Shown here: positions 1-9,127 of the stretch, in pieces
How positions within the stretch are numbered: position 1 is the stretch's first letter
Layout of the letters: the number at the start of each line of letters is the position of its first letter
Assembly (NCBI RefSeq): GCF_022759505.1
Contig: NZ_CP094289.1
Span: forward strand, 3,658,001-3,722,000
Direction of reading: 5' to 3'
Source of the DNA: Georgenia sp. TF02-10
GTDB taxonomy: Bacteria > Actinomycetota > Actinomycetes > Actinomycetales > Actinomycetaceae
Length of the DNA: 64,000 nt
Made by a program: the position numbers and the translations under genes
The notes under the pieces: model-generated
The model's input: the letters and a program-made list of their open reading frames with translations, nothing else
Told to the model about the DNA's origin: nothing
Database searches by the model: none

Positions 1-2498
1 GCCCCCACCCCGTCGGCGTCGAGGGTCTCGAACGGGGAGATGGTGAGCACCCCGTTCTCCAGGTAGTCGGCGAAGAACGCGCCCTCGACGTCGTCCCGGG
101 AGAAGCCCCAGGTGGTCTGGGTGAGGTCGTTGGTGCCGAAGGAGAAGAAGTCGGCCTCCTCGGCGATGCGGTGGGCGGTCAGCGCCGCGCGCGGCAGCTC
201 CACCATGCAGCCGATCGGCACGTCCAGGGTCATCCCGGCGTCCCGGCCGACCTCGGCGAGGATCTCCTCGGCCTCCTCCCGGACGATCTGCAGCTCGCGC
301 ACCGACCCCACCAGCGGCACCATGATCTCCGGCCGCGGGTCCCCGCCGTCCCGGCGGCGGGCCACCATCGCCTCGGCCACGGCGCGGATCTGCAGGGCGA
401 AGAGCCCGGGCACCTTCAGCCCGAGCCGCACCCCGCGCAGCCCGAGCATGGGGTTGGCCTCGTGCATCCGCCGCACCGCCGCCAGCAGCGCCACGTCCCG
501 CTCGTCCACCTCGCCGCGGGCCTCGGCGAGCGCTACCCGCACGGACAGGTCGGTGAGGTCGGGGAGGAACTCGTGCAGCGGCGGGTCGATCAGCCGGATG
601 GTGGTGGGCAGGCCGTCCATCGCCGACAGCAGCTCGGTGAAGTCCTGGCGCTGCAGCGGCAGCAGGTCGGCCAGGGCCGCGTCGCGCTCGGCGTCGTCCT
701 CGGCCAGCACCACGCGCTCGACGTAGGTGCGCCGCTCCCCGAGGAACTGGTGCTCGGTGCGGCACAGCCCGATGCCCTGCGCGCCGCGCTCCCGGGCCCG
801 GTGGGCGTCCTCGGCGGTGTCGGCGTTGGCCCGCACGGCCATCCGCCGCACCTCGTCGGCATGGGTGAGGATCCGGTCGACGGCGTGCACGAGCTCGCGG
901 GTCGCCTCGTCCTGGGCGGCCGCCAGCCCGGCGTCGAGCCCCTCGGCGATGTACCGCATGACCGGGGAGTCGCTCACCGGCACCGCGCCGCGGAACACCT
1001 CCCCGGTGGAGCCGTCTAGGGCGATCACGTCACCCGGGCGGAGCACCGTGCCGTTGATCCGGACCTGCTCCCCGGCCCGGTCGACGTCGAGCTCCTCCGC
1101 GCCGACGACGGCGCACTTGCCCATCCCGCGGGCCACCACGGCCGCGTGGGAGGTCTTGCCGCCGCGGGCGGTGAGCACCCCGGCGGCGACGATCATGCCC
1201 TGCAGGTCGTCGGGGTTGGTCTCCCGCCGCACCAGGATGACGTCGGCGCCGGCGGCGGTGCGGGCCAGGGCCTGGGCGTTGTCCAGCACGATCTCCCCGA
1301 CGGCGGCCCCGGGCGAGGCCGCCATGGCCTTGGTGAGCAGGGTGCGCTCGGCGGCGGCGTCGAACTGGGGGAAGAGCAGCTGGTTGAGCTGGGCGCCGGT
1401 GCAGCGGCCGATCGCCTCGTCCATCGTGATGAGGTGCTCGTCGACGAGCTGGGTGGCGACCCGGAACGCGGCGGCGGCGGTGCGCTTGCCGACCCGGGTC
1501 TGCAGCAGCCACAGCTTGCCGCGCTCGATGGTGAACTCGATGTCGCACAGGTCCCGGTAGTGCGTCTCCAGGCGGCGCATGGCCTGCAGCAGCTCACGGT
1601 AGGAGGTGGCGTCCAGCCGCTCGAGCTCGGCCAGCGGCAGGGTGTTGCGGATGCCGGCGACGACGTCCTCGCCCTGGGCGTTGGGCAGGTAGTCCCCGTA
1701 CACCCCGGAGTGGCCGGTGGAGGGGTCGCGGGTGAAGGCGACGCCGGTGCCGGAGGTCTCACCCAGGTTCCCGAACACCATGGTGACGATGTTGACCGCA
1801 GTGCCCAGGTCGTTCGGGATGCGCTCGCGGCGCCGGTACAGCCGGGCGCGCTCGGTGTTCCAGGAGTCGAAGACCGCCTCGACGGCCATGTCGAGCTGCT
1901 CGCGGGGGTGCTGGGGGAACTCGCGGCCGCACTGCTCGCGGACGATCCCCTTGAACGTCTCCACCAGGTCCTTCAGGTCCTCGGCGCCGAGGTCGACGTC
2001 CGTCTCGGCCCCGGCCTCGGCCTTCTTGGCGTCCAGGGCGTGGGCGAACAGGTCGCCGTCGACGCCGAGGACGGTCTTGCCGAACATCTGGATCAGCCGC
2101 CGGTAGGAGTCCCAGGCGAACCGCTCGTCCCCGGAGAACTCCGCCAGGCCCTTGACCGAGGCGTCGTTGAGGCCGACGTTGAGGACCGTCTCCATCATGC
2201 CGGGCATGGAGAACTTCGCCCCGGAGCGCACGGAGACCAGGAGCGGGTCGTGGAAGTCGCCCAGGCGCCGGCCCATGGCGTCCTCGATCTCGCGCAGCGC
2301 CATGGTCAGCTCCACCCGGAGCTCGGGCGGGACGTGCCCGTCGCGCATGTAGGCCCGGCAGGCCTCGGTGGTGATGGTGAAGCCGGGCGGGACCGGCAGG
2401 CCGATCTTGGTCATCTCGGCGAGGTTGGCGCCCTTGCCGCCGAGCAGGTCCTTCTGCTCCTTGCTGCCCTCGCTGAACCGATAGACGTACTGCGGCAT
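1..2498 (-). CDS. ppdK: Pyruvate, phosphate dikinase (C-terminus cut off by window edge)
   Basis: Interconverts pyruvate, ATP and phosphate with PEP, AMP and pyrophosphate in the cytosol. The ATG at 2498 follows a clear AGGAGG. The protein opens with the nucleotide-binding domain (GGKGANLAEM, then VPPGFTITTEACR). It continues to the phosphohistidine domain, where GGKTSHAAVVARGMGK carries the catalytic His. It then enters the PEP/pyruvate barrel (FFSFGTNDLTQ), near the low-coordinate edge. About 832 codons are present; the family usually has 870-900 residues, so only the last part of the barrel is missing. It lies downstream of prpC on the same strand, separated by about 250 bp of repeats, and could recycle pyruvate from the methylcitrate cycle to PEP (inference). 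Confidence 0.96.
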   Translation of the reverse strand, partial: MPQYVYRFSEGSKEQKDLLGGKGANLAEMTKIGLPVPPGFTITTEACRAYMRDGHVPPELRVELTMALREIEDAMGRRLGDFHDPLLVSVRSGAKFSMPGMMETVLNVGLNDASVKGLAEFSGDERFAWDSYRRLIQMFGKTVLGVDGDLFAHALDAKKAEAGAETDVDLGAEDLKDLVETFKGIVREQCGREFPQHPREQLDMAVEAVFDSWNTERARLYRRRERIPNDLGTAVNIVTMVFGNLGETSGTGVAFTRDPSTGHSGVYGDYLPNAQGEDVVAGIRNTLPLAELERLDATSYRELLQAMRRLETHYRDLCDIEFTIERGKLWLLQTRVGKRTAAAAFRVATQLVDEHLITMDEAIGRCTGAQLNQLLFPQFDAAAERTLLTKAMAASPGAAVGEIVLDNAQALARTAAGADVILVRRETNPDDLQGMIVAAGVLTARGGKTSHAAVVARGMGKCAVVGAEELDVDRAGEQVRINGTVLRPGDVIALDGSTGEVFRGAVPVSDSPVMRYIAEGLDAGLAAAQDEATRELVHAVDRILTHADEVRRMAVRANADTAEDAHRARERGAQGIGLCRTEHQFLGERRTYVERVVLAEDDAERDAALADLLPLQRQDFTELLSAMDGLPTTIRLIDPPLHEFLPDLTDLSVRVALAEARGEVDERDVALLAAVRRMHEANPMLGLRGVRLGLKVPGLFALQIRAVAEAMVARRRDGGDPRPEIMVPLVGSVRELQIVREEAEEILAEVGRDAGMTLDVPIGCMVELPRAALTAHRIAEEADFFSFGTNDLTQTTWGFSRDDVEGAFFADYLENGVLTISPFETLDADGVG

Positions 2499-2713
2499 CA
2501 CAGACCTCCTCGCTGACGGCGCTGCGGCGCGCCGGACGGCCCCGGGCGACCGGGTGGCCCCAGGGTACGGACAACGGGCCGGGCGATGGGTGACGTACGA
2601 CCTACGAGACACGATCGCGGACCGGCCGCGGACCGGCGCCGCCCGTGACGCTGGAGCGCCCGGGTCGCCGTCGGCGGGCGGCGTGGCTCCGGGGTGCGGC
2701 AGGTGCCGCTCAA

Positions 2714-2762
2714 GGCTACGGGCTGCGGCAGGTGCCGCTCCGGGCTACGGCAGGTGCCGCTC
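2714..2762. repeat. Tandem repeat spanning the prpC stop codon
   Basis: Two units, 2714-2740 and 2743-2762, share GGCTACGG and CAGGTGCCGCTC; the first has a 7-base insertion. The CTA in each unit is a TAG on the minus strand, and the CTA at 2745-2747 is the prpC stop. A third, weaker copy of GCGGCAGGTGCCGCT lies at 2696-2710. The core GCGGCA-GG-TGCCGC is itself an inverted repeat and could act as a weak hairpin. Confidence 0.75.
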
Positions 2763-3863
2763 CGCCGGCCCGCTGTAGGCGCTGAGCGGGCGGATGAGCG
2801 CGTTGGACGCGAGCTGTTCCTGGATGTGGGCGGTCCAGCCGGCCACCCGCGCGGCGACGAACAGCGGCGTGAAGGTGGGGGTGTCGAAGCCCATCAGGTG
2901 GTAGGCGGGCCCGGAGGGGTAGTCCAGGTTGGGCTTGATGTCCTTCCGGTCCGCCATCGCCTGCTCCAGCGCGTCGTACAGCGCGGCCAGGTCCGGCCGG
3001 TCGTAGTGCGCCACCAGCCGGTCCAGCGCGGCCTTCATGGTGGGCACCCGGGAGTCGCCGTGCTTGTACACCCGGTGCCCGAAGCCCATGATCTTGCGCT
3101 TCTCGGCCAGCGCCCGGTCCAGCCACGCCGCCGCCTGGTCGGCCGTGCCGATCTCGGCGAGGACCGCCATGACCGCCTCGTTGGCCCCGCCGTGCAGCGG
3201 GCCCTTGAGCGCCCCGATCGCCCCGACGACGGCGGAGTACAGGTCCGCCAGGGTCGAGGTGATCACCCGGGCGGTGAAGGTCGAGGCGTTGAAGGAGTGC
3301 TCGGCGTAGAGGATCAGCGAGACCCGGAACGCGTCGACGACGACGTCCGCGGGCACCTCCCCGAAGACCATGTACAGGAAGTTCTCCACGAAGCCCAGGT
3401 CCGACCGCGGCTCGATGAGGTCCTGGCCGCGGCGGCGGCGCTGGTCGTAGGCGACGACGGCCGGGATCTGGTTGAGCAGCCGCACGGCCGCGGCGCCGTT
3501 CTGCCCCGGGTCGTCCGCGGCGGGGTCGGCCGCGCCGATCGCGCTGACGGCGGTGCGCAGCACGTCCATCGGGTGGGCCGTGGTGGGGACGAGGTCGACG
3601 ACGGCCCGCACCTGGCCGTCCAGGGCCCGGTGCCGCCGGCCGGCCTCCTGCAGCTCGGCGAGCTGGCCGGGGGTCGGCAGCTCGCCGTGCCAGAGCAGGT
3701 AGGCGACCTCCTCGAAGCTGCACCGGGCGGCGAGCTCCTGGACCGGGTAGCCGCGGTAGAGCAGGGAGTTCGTCTCCGGGTTGACCTTGGAGATGGCGGT
3801 GGTGTCGGCGACGACGCCGACCAGCCCCTTGCGGATCTCCGGCTCGGTGGTGGTCTCGGTCAT
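2745..3863 (-). CDS. prpC: 2-methylcitrate synthase / citrate synthase
   Basis: Condenses propionyl-CoA (or acetyl-CoA) with oxaloacetate, the first step of the methylcitrate cycle. At 372 residues it is the normal length for a type I-like bacterial citrate synthase. The catalytic histidines are visible: His224 in GPLHGGANEAV and His263 in GFGHRVYKHGD. It is the last gene of gntR-prpD-prpB-prpC, 155 bp after prpB. Substrate preference cannot be read from sequence alone, but the operon makes the methylcitrate role likely. The stop codon lies in a duplicated segment. Confidence 0.93.
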   Translation of the reverse strand: MTETTTEPEIRKGLVGVVADTTAISKVNPETNSLLYRGYPVQELAARCSFEEVAYLLWHGELPTPGQLAELQEAGRRHRALDGQVRAVVDLVPTTAHPMDVLRTAVSAIGAADPAADDPGQNGAAAVRLLNQIPAVVAYDQRRRRGQDLIEPRSDLGFVENFLYMVFGEVPADVVVDAFRVSLILYAEHSFNASTFTARVITSTLADLYSAVVGAIGALKGPLHGGANEAVMAVLAEIGTADQAAAWLDRALAEKRKIMGFGHRVYKHGDSRVPTMKAALDRLVAHYDRPDLAALYDALEQAMADRKDIKPNLDYPSGPAYHLMGFDTPTFTPLFVAARVAGWTAHIQEQLASNALIRPLSAYSGPAERHLP

Positions 3864-3920
3864 CTCTCGCTCCTTCGCGTGTGCGGCGGGTGGTGCTTGC
3901 GGGGCCGGTGGTCCCGACCA

Positions 3921-3967
3921 GGTGTGGTGCTCCCCGGACCCTCGGCCCCCGGTGTGGTGCTCCCCGG
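3921..3967. repeat. Direct repeat in the prpB-prpC spacer
   Basis: GGTGTGGTGCTCCCCGG occurs at 3921-3937 and again at 3951-3967, 30 bases apart. No hairpin or promoter is obvious; it is probably a local duplication scar. Confidence 0.6.
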
Positions 3968-4018
3968 TCCGTCGCTCCCGGCCGGGGTAGCCCGGCGACG
4001 GGCGACCGGGGGCGCCGG

Positions 4019-4921
4019 TCAGTCGGTGCGGACGGTGAAGTTGAAGATATCGGTGTCGAAGCGGTTGTAGCCGGCATAGTCGACCAGCTCGTACAGCCGG
4101 GCCCGGTGCTGCATGCTCCCCACCTCGGCCCGCAGCGTCCCGTCCCGGCGCAGGGTGTCCAGGCCCCGCTCGGCCGCGCCCATCGCCAGGCGCAGCAGGG
4201 AGACGGGGAAGATGACGAGCGCGACGCCGGCGTCCCTGAGCTCCTCGACGGTGAACAGCTCGGACTTGCCGAACTCGGTCATGTTCGCCAGCACCGGGAC
4301 GTCCACCGCGGCGGCCACCGCGGCGAACTCGGCGAGGTCCTGCAGCGCCTCGGGGAAGATCGCGTCAGCGCCGGCGTCGACCAGGGCCCGGGCCCGGTCG
4401 GTCGCGGCGTCCAGGCCGGCCACGGCGCGGATGTCGGTGCGGGCCATGATGAGCAGGTTCGGGTCACGGCGGGCGTCGACGGCGGCCCGGACGCGGCGGG
4501 TGGCGGTGGCGTCGTCGACGACCTGCTTGCCGTCCAGGTGCCCGCACCGCTTGGGGTTGACCTGGTCCTCGATGTGCAGCCCGGCGACGCCGGCGTCCTC
4601 CAGCGCCTGCACGGTGCGGGCGACGTTCATCGGCTCCCCGAAGCCGGTGTCGACGTCGACCAGGGCGGGCAGGTCCGTCATCCGGGCGATCTGCTGGCTG
4701 CGGCCGGCGACCTCGGTGAGGGTGGTCAGGCCGATGTCGGGCAGGCCCAGGTCGGCGGAGAGCACGGCGCCGGAGACGTAGACCCCGTCGAAGCCCTTGT
4801 CCTGGATCAGCCGGGCGGACAGCGGGTTGAACGCGCCGGGGAAGAGCAGCGTCTCGCCGGCGGCCAGGCGCTGGCGCAGCCGGGCGCGCTTGTCGGCGGG
4901 GGTGGTGGCGGCGTAGAGCAT
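4019..4921 (-). CDS. prpB: Methylisocitrate lyase
   Basis: Cleaves 2-methylisocitrate to pyruvate and succinate. At 300 residues it is a PEP-mutase/isocitrate-lyase superfamily protein of normal length. The signature KRCGH spans residues 124-128 with the catalytic Cys, and DVDTG at 89-93 supplies Mg-binding aspartates. The ATG at 4921 is 31 bp after prpD, so the two are probably cotranscribed. The short KRCGH loop and the operon favour PrpB over isocitrate lyase. Confidence 0.95.
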   Translation of the reverse strand: MLYAATTPADKRARLRQRLAAGETLLFPGAFNPLSARLIQDKGFDGVYVSGAVLSADLGLPDIGLTTLTEVAGRSQQIARMTDLPALVDVDTGFGEPMNVARTVQALEDAGVAGLHIEDQVNPKRCGHLDGKQVVDDATATRRVRAAVDARRDPNLLIMARTDIRAVAGLDAATDRARALVDAGADAIFPEALQDLAEFAAVAAAVDVPVLANMTEFGKSELFTVEELRDAGVALVIFPVSLLRLAMGAAERGLDTLRRDGTLRAEVGSMQHRARLYELVDYAGYNRFDTDIFNFTVRTD

Positions 4922-4952
4922 CAGCGGGTCCTCTCGGCGGTGGTGCCGGCCA

Positions 4953-6479
4953 TCAGAAGATGCCTCCCGGGACTGCCGCGGCGTCGAGGTAGCCGGCCGG
5001 CGCGGTGACCGTCAGCTCGCCCAGCTCGGCCGGGCCGAGCTCGGGCAGGCGCTGGGCGACGTCGAGGAAGCGGTCGACCTCTTCCGGCGCCAGCACGCCG
5101 TCGGCCAGGGTGCGGAACTTCTGCACGTACTGCTCCCGGCCGAACGGCCGGGCGCCGAGCGGGTGGGCGTCGGCGACGGCGATCTCCACGCTCAGCCGGC
5201 CGCCGTCGGCCAGGGTGATCTCCACCCGCCCGCCGAAGGCCTGCTCCGCCGGGTCGGTGGAGTGGTACCGGCGGGTCCACCCCGGGTCCTCCGCGGTGGT
5301 GATCTTGCGCCACAGCGCCACGGTGTCCGGGCGGGCGGCGCGCGCCGGGGCGTAGGAGGCGACGTGGTGCCAGGCCCCGTCCTGCAGGGCGACGGCGAAG
5401 ATGTACGGGATCGAGTGGTCCAGGGTCTCCCGGGAGGCGGTCGGGTCGTACTTCTGCGGGTCGTTCGCGCCGGAGCCGATCACGGCGTGGGTGTGGTGGG
5501 AGGTGTGGATGACGATGCTGGTCACGGCCGCCGGGTCCCGCAGGGCGGGGTGCTCGGTGCCCAGCCGGCGGGCGAGGTCGATGAGTGCCTGGGCCTGGTA
5601 CTCCGCGGAGTGCTCCTTGGTGTAGGTGTCCAGGATCGCGCGGCGCGGCTCCCCCGGGCCGGGCAGGGCGACGTCGTAGCGGGCGTCCGGACCGTCCAGC
5701 AGCCAGGCGATCACCCCGTCCTCGCCCTCGTAGATCGGGGTGGGCGAGGTCTGCCCGCGCATGGCGCGGTCCACCGCCTCCACCGCGACCTTGCCGGCGA
5801 AGGCGGGGGCGTAGGCCTTCCAGGTGGAGATCTCGCCCTTGCGGGACTGGCGGGTCGCGGTGGTGGTGTGCAGGGCCTGCCCGACGGCGTGGAAGGTCAC
5901 CTCCGGGGGCAGGCCGAGGAGGGTGCCGAGGGCCGCGGCGGCGGACGGGCCGAGGTGGGCGACGTGGTCGATCCGGTGCCGGTGCAGGCTGATCGCGCGG
6001 GCGAGGTCGACCTGCACCTCGTAGCCGGTGACGACGGCGCGCACCACGTCCGCCCCGGTCAGCCGGCGGCGCTCCGCCAGGTGCTGGGCGACGGCGAGCA
6101 CCGGCGGGATGTTGTCGCCCGGGTGGGAGTACTCGGCGGCGAGGAAGGTGTCGTGGAAGTCCAGCTCGCGGACCGCGACACCGTTGGCCCAGGCCGCCCA
6201 CTCCGGGCCGACCCGGGTGCTGGCCGGGGCGCCGAGGACGGTGGCGCCGGGGGCGTGGGGGTGGGCGAGGGCCTGCGCGCGGGCGGCCGCCGGCGGGGTG
6301 CGCAGCAGCGCGGCGGTGGCCACGGCGGCGTTGTCGATGACCCGGTTGACCACCATGTCGGTGACCTCGGCGGCGGGCGGGACCGGGTCGGCGGCGAGCT
6401 CGGCGATCTTCCAGGCGAGCTGGTCCTGCCGGGGTAGGTTCTCGGCGCTGGGGTGGACGCGGACGTGGTGGGTGATCAC
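4953..6479 (-). CDS. prpD: 2-methylcitrate dehydratase
   Basis: Dehydrates 2-methylcitrate to 2-methyl-cis-aconitate. This is a 508-residue MmgE/PrpD-family protein of full family length, with recognisable blocks such as [18 protein letters not shown] and the [17 protein letters not shown] region. The start is GTG at 6479; GTG and the TGA of the upstream gntR-family gene share four bases (GTGA), indicating translational coupling. Its place between the regulator and prpB fixes the pathway. Confidence 0.94.
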   Translation of the reverse strand: MITHHVRVHPSAENLPRQDQLAWKIAELAADPVPPAAEVTDMVVNRVIDNAAVATAALLRTPPAAARAQALAHPHAPGATVLGAPASTRVGPEWAAWANGVAVRELDFHDTFLAAEYSHPGDNIPPVLAVAQHLAERRRLTGADVVRAVVTGYEVQVDLARAISLHRHRIDHVAHLGPSAAAALGTLLGLPPEVTFHAVGQALHTTTATRQSRKGEISTWKAYAPAFAGKVAVEAVDRAMRGQTSPTPIYEGEDGVIAWLLDGPDARYDVALPGPGEPRRAILDTYTKEHSAEYQAQALIDLARRLGTEHPALRDPAAVTSIVIHTSHHTHAVIGSGANDPQKYDPTASRETLDHSIPYIFAVALQDGAWHHVASYAPARAARPDTVALWRKITTAEDPGWTRRYHSTDPAEQAFGGRVEITLADGGRLSVEIAVADAHPLGARPFGREQYVQKFRTLADGVLAPEEVDRFLDVAQRLPELGPAELGELTVTAPAGYLDAAAVPGGIF

Positions 6480-7219
6480 CGGGCGGCTCCAGGGGTGGCG
6501 GGGACGGGGACCGGGGTGGCGGCGGGGGCGGGGACCGGGGTGGCGGCGGGGACCGGGGCGGCGGCCTGGCCGGCCGGCGCCTCGGCCAGGGCGCGCAGGA
6601 TGCTGGTGAGGCTGGCACGCAGGTGGACCGCGGTGGCCTGGGCGGCGAGCGTCGCGTCGCCGTCGGCGATCGCCGCGGCGATGAGCTGGTGCTCGTGGGC
6701 GGCGCGGACCAGCCGGTCCGGGTTGTCCCGGGAGAGGCGGCGGGCGCGGGCGGCGTGGGCGCGCAGGCTGGCGAGCGAGCGGCGCAGGTACGGGCTGGCC
6801 ATGGCGTCGTCGACGGCGGCGTCGAGGTCGGCGACCACCGTGTAGTACCCGACGCGAGACGGGTCGCCGTCGGCCACGGCGGCCGCCGCGGCGGTGAACC
6901 GCTCGGCCAGGTCGGCGAAGGTGGCCGGGTCGGCGCGGCGGGCGGCGGCCAGGCGCGCGGCCTGGGTCTCCAGGGCCTCGCGGAGCTCGAAGAGGTGGGT
7001 GACGTCGTCGGCGTCCAGCCGAGAGACCACCAGAGTGCGGCCCTTCCCAACGACGGCGAGCCCCTCGGCCGCGAGCCGGCTCAGCGCCTCGCGCAGCGGG
7101 GTGCGGGACACCCCCAGCCGGGCGGCCTGCTCGACCTCGCCGAGCACGCTGCCCGGGGCGAGCCGGCCGTCGACGATCTCCGCCCGGAGGTCGGAGTACA
7201 CCCGCTCACCCGCCCGCAT
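6476..7219 (-). CDS. GntR-family (FCD domain) regulator of the prp operon
   Basis: A 247-residue FadR-subfamily repressor: an N-terminal winged helix ([14 protein letters not shown], then [20 protein letters not shown]) and an all-helical FCD effector domain. An upstream in-frame ATG at 7309 exists, but only the ATG at 7219 ([15 protein letters not shown]) gives a family-like N-terminus. The last residues form a proline/valine/alanine-rich tail (repeats of AATPVPAP type), unusual for the family. It is the first gene of the operon and overlaps prpD, so it probably controls its own operon. The ligand may be methylcitrate or propionyl-CoA (inference). Confidence 0.9.
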   Translation of the reverse strand: MRAGERVYSDLRAEIVDGRLAPGSVLGEVEQAARLGVSRTPLREALSRLAAEGLAVVGKGRTLVVSRLDADDVTHLFELREALETQAARLAAARRADPATFADLAERFTAAAAAVADGDPSRVGYYTVVADLDAAVDDAMASPYLRRSLASLRAHAARARRLSRDNPDRLVRAAHEHQLIAAAIADGDATLAAQATAVHLRASLTSILRALAEAPAGQAAAPVPAATPVPAPAATPVPVPATPGAAR

Positions 7220-7248
7220 GCCGGTCACCGTAACGCACCTCACGGCCG

Positions 7249-7260
7249 CTTGTATACAGA
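7249..7260. promoter_or_regulatory. Candidate GntR operator upstream of the prp operon
   Basis: TGTATACA at 7251-7258 is a perfect 8-bp palindrome in an AT-poor region, about 32 bp upstream of the regulator's start. FCD-type GntR proteins commonly bind short TNGTNNNACNA-like palindromes, so this is a plausible autoregulatory site. Not proven. Confidence 0.5.
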
Positions 7261-7366
7261 ACGGGCGGATCCAGCGGCAGGCGAGCCGGCTTTCCGGACC
7301 TGTGCACACAAACGCGGCTGACGGGAGCGGGCTGCGCGCGATGCGCGCCTTCGCAGGACACGAGCG

Positions 7367-7609
7367 CTAGACCTCGTCGCGCTCGCGCACGAACGCCTCC
7401 CACGCACCGGCGTTCTCCGGGCCCGAGGCAGCCCGAGAGCCATAGGCGAGCTCCAGCGAGCCCTCGTCCACGTCGAGCAGGCCGGCCAGCAGGTCGCGCA
7501 CCTCGTGGTCGAGGTCGGCGAGGCGCTCGGTTTCGGTGGCACCTCCGGGCACGTCCGCCACCTCGGCGACCCAGTAGCGGCCCTCGCGGGAGACCTTCAC
7601 CGTGTACAT
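7367..7609 (-). CDS. HicB-like antitoxin (type II toxin-antitoxin)
   Basis: A small protein starting MYTVKVSREGRYWVAEVADVPG, the typical HicB partial RNase H-like fold with a strand-rich N-terminus. The rest is acidic and helical. The preferred ATG is at 7609; an upstream in-frame GTG at 7624 would add five residues. No intact HicA gene is adjacent. The sequence just upstream on this strand encodes a GSHTVW block reminiscent of HicA but without a good start, so this may be an orphan or the survivor of a decayed pair. Confidence 0.65.
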   Translation of the reverse strand: MYTVKVSREGRYWVAEVADVPGGATETERLADLDHEVRDLLAGLLDVDEGSLELAYGSRAASGPENAGAWEAFVRERDEV

Positions 7610-7790
7610 CACCTGTCCAACCACCCTTCACCGAAGAGCCCCTGCAGCGCCTTCGCGTTCGGCCGTGTCACCGTCTGGGGCATCGGTCCTGCATGCCCGG
7701 CTCGACAAAATTCTCCAACCTCGACACCGTCCCGGTCGAGGACCACCCAGACGGTGTGCGAGCCCTGGCTCGCGGCGCACCTCCGACCGG
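7609..7790 (-). pseudogene. Possible HicA-like toxin remnant
   Basis: The minus-strand reading frame ending at 7609 contains GSHTVWVVLDRDG, followed by a short C-terminus that ends just inside the hicB-like gene. GSH-x-x-W/Y followed by a charged turn is typical of the HicA double-stranded RNA-binding fold, and toxin-then-antitoxin order is normal. The catalytic-strand residues further on do not match well, and I find no start codon or ribosome site. Low confidence. Confidence 0.25.
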
Positions 7791-7900
7791 AGCGCCAGGC
7801 GCGGTCCAGGACGCGCTGGCCGGGTCCCGCTACGGTGGTCCGACGCCCGTCCGGCCCCGCCACGCCGGGACCGGACAGCACCGGCAGCGAAGGAGCGCGC

Positions 7901-8971
7901 GTGAGCCCCACCGGCAGCCCCGCGGCAAGCCAGGCCGGCACCGGAGAGGTCGTCCGCACCGCCGCGGACGGCGTTGGCCGGATCACGCTGAACCGGCCGG
8001 CCGCCATCAACGCGCTCACCGCCGAGATGATCGCCGCCGTCGACGAGGCCCTGGAGGCCTGGGCCGACGACGACGCCGTGCGGACCGTCCTGCTTGACGG
8101 CGCCGGCGAGCGCGGGTTCTGCGCGGGCGCGGACGTGCGGGCCCTGCGGGAGGCCGTCCTGGACGGCGCCACCGAGCGGGCGGTGGGCTTCCTGCGGGCC
8201 GAGTACCGCCTGGACGAGCGGATCGCCACCTACCCCAAGCCCGTGGTCGCGCTCATGGACGGGATCACCATGGGCGGCGGCGTCGGGCTCAGCGCGCACG
8301 CGGCGGTCCGGGTGGTCACCGAACGGTCGGTGGTGGCGATGCCGGAGACCCGGATCGGGTTCGTGCCCGACGTCGGCAGCACCCACCTGCTCGGCCGGGC
8401 GCCGGGGCGCACGGGGTTCCACGTCGGGCTGCGGGCGGCGAGCGTGGGGCCGGGCGACGCCATCTACCTCGGCCTGGCCGACCACCTGGTGCCCGCCGCG
8501 GACCTGCCGGCGCTGGTCGAGGAGCTGCAGCGCGGGCGTGGCCGGGAGGTCCCCGCGGCCGTCGCCCGGTTCGCCGTCCCGGCCCCGGAGCCCGCGCTGG
8601 CGGCGGAGCGGTGGTGGGTCGACGCGTGTTACGGCGCCCCGACGGCCCGCGAGGTGGTCCGGCGGCTGGAGCAGCACGAGGCACCCGGAGCGCGGCAGGC
8701 CGCCGCCGACCTGCGGGCCCTCTCCCCCACCGCCGTCGCCGTCGCGCACCAGGTGCTGGCGCGGGGCGCGGCGGGCATCCTGCGCGACGCGCTGGCGCTG
8801 GAGCTGCGGGCCGGCGTGGGCCTGGCCCGGCGGCCGGACTTCGTCGAGGGCATCCGCGCCCAGCTCGTGGACAAGGACCGCACGCCGCGCTGGCGACCGG
8901 CGTCCCTGGCCGAGGTCGACGACGAGGACGTCACCCGGATCCTCGCCACCGACGTCCCGCCGCTCTGGTAG
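7901..8971 (+). CDS. Enoyl-CoA hydratase/isomerase family, probably 3-hydroxyisobutyryl-CoA hydrolase
   Basis: A crotonase-fold acyl-CoA enzyme of 356 residues. The GTG at 7901 is preceded by AAGGAG. Family blocks are clear: GRITLNRPAAINALT near the N-terminus, GERGFCAGADVRAL (oxyanion-hole loop), and DGITMGGGVGLSAHA with PETRIGFVPDVG (active-site Glu region). The extended C-terminal half and PETxIGFxPDVG resemble 3-hydroxyisobutyryl-CoA hydrolases of valine degradation more than short hydratases. Such a pathway feeds propionyl-CoA, which would fit the prp operon nearby (inference). Confidence 0.88.
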   Translation: MSPTGSPAASQAGTGEVVRTAADGVGRITLNRPAAINALTAEMIAAVDEALEAWADDDAVRTVLLDGAGERGFCAGADVRALREAVLDGATERAVGFLRAEYRLDERIATYPKPVVALMDGITMGGGVGLSAHAAVRVVTERSVVAMPETRIGFVPDVGSTHLLGRAPGRTGFHVGLRAASVGPGDAIYLGLADHLVPAADLPALVEELQRGRGREVPAAVARFAVPAPEPALAAERWWVDACYGAPTAREVVRRLEQHEAPGARQAAADLRALSPTAVAVAHQVLARGAAGILRDALALELRAGVGLARRPDFVEGIRAQLVDKDRTPRWRPASLAEVDDEDVTRILATDVPPLW

Positions 8972-9127
8972 CCCGGCCGCGTAGTCGCGAGCGCCCGCGG
9001 CTCGTCGCCGCCTGTCGGCCCCCGGTACTGCCGGGTGTCCGGGTGCTGACGGCCCCGGGTCCTGCCGGTGCCCAGATCCGATCGGTGCCCAGCTTCTACC
9101 GGCACAGACTTCCGCCGGCCCCGGGTG

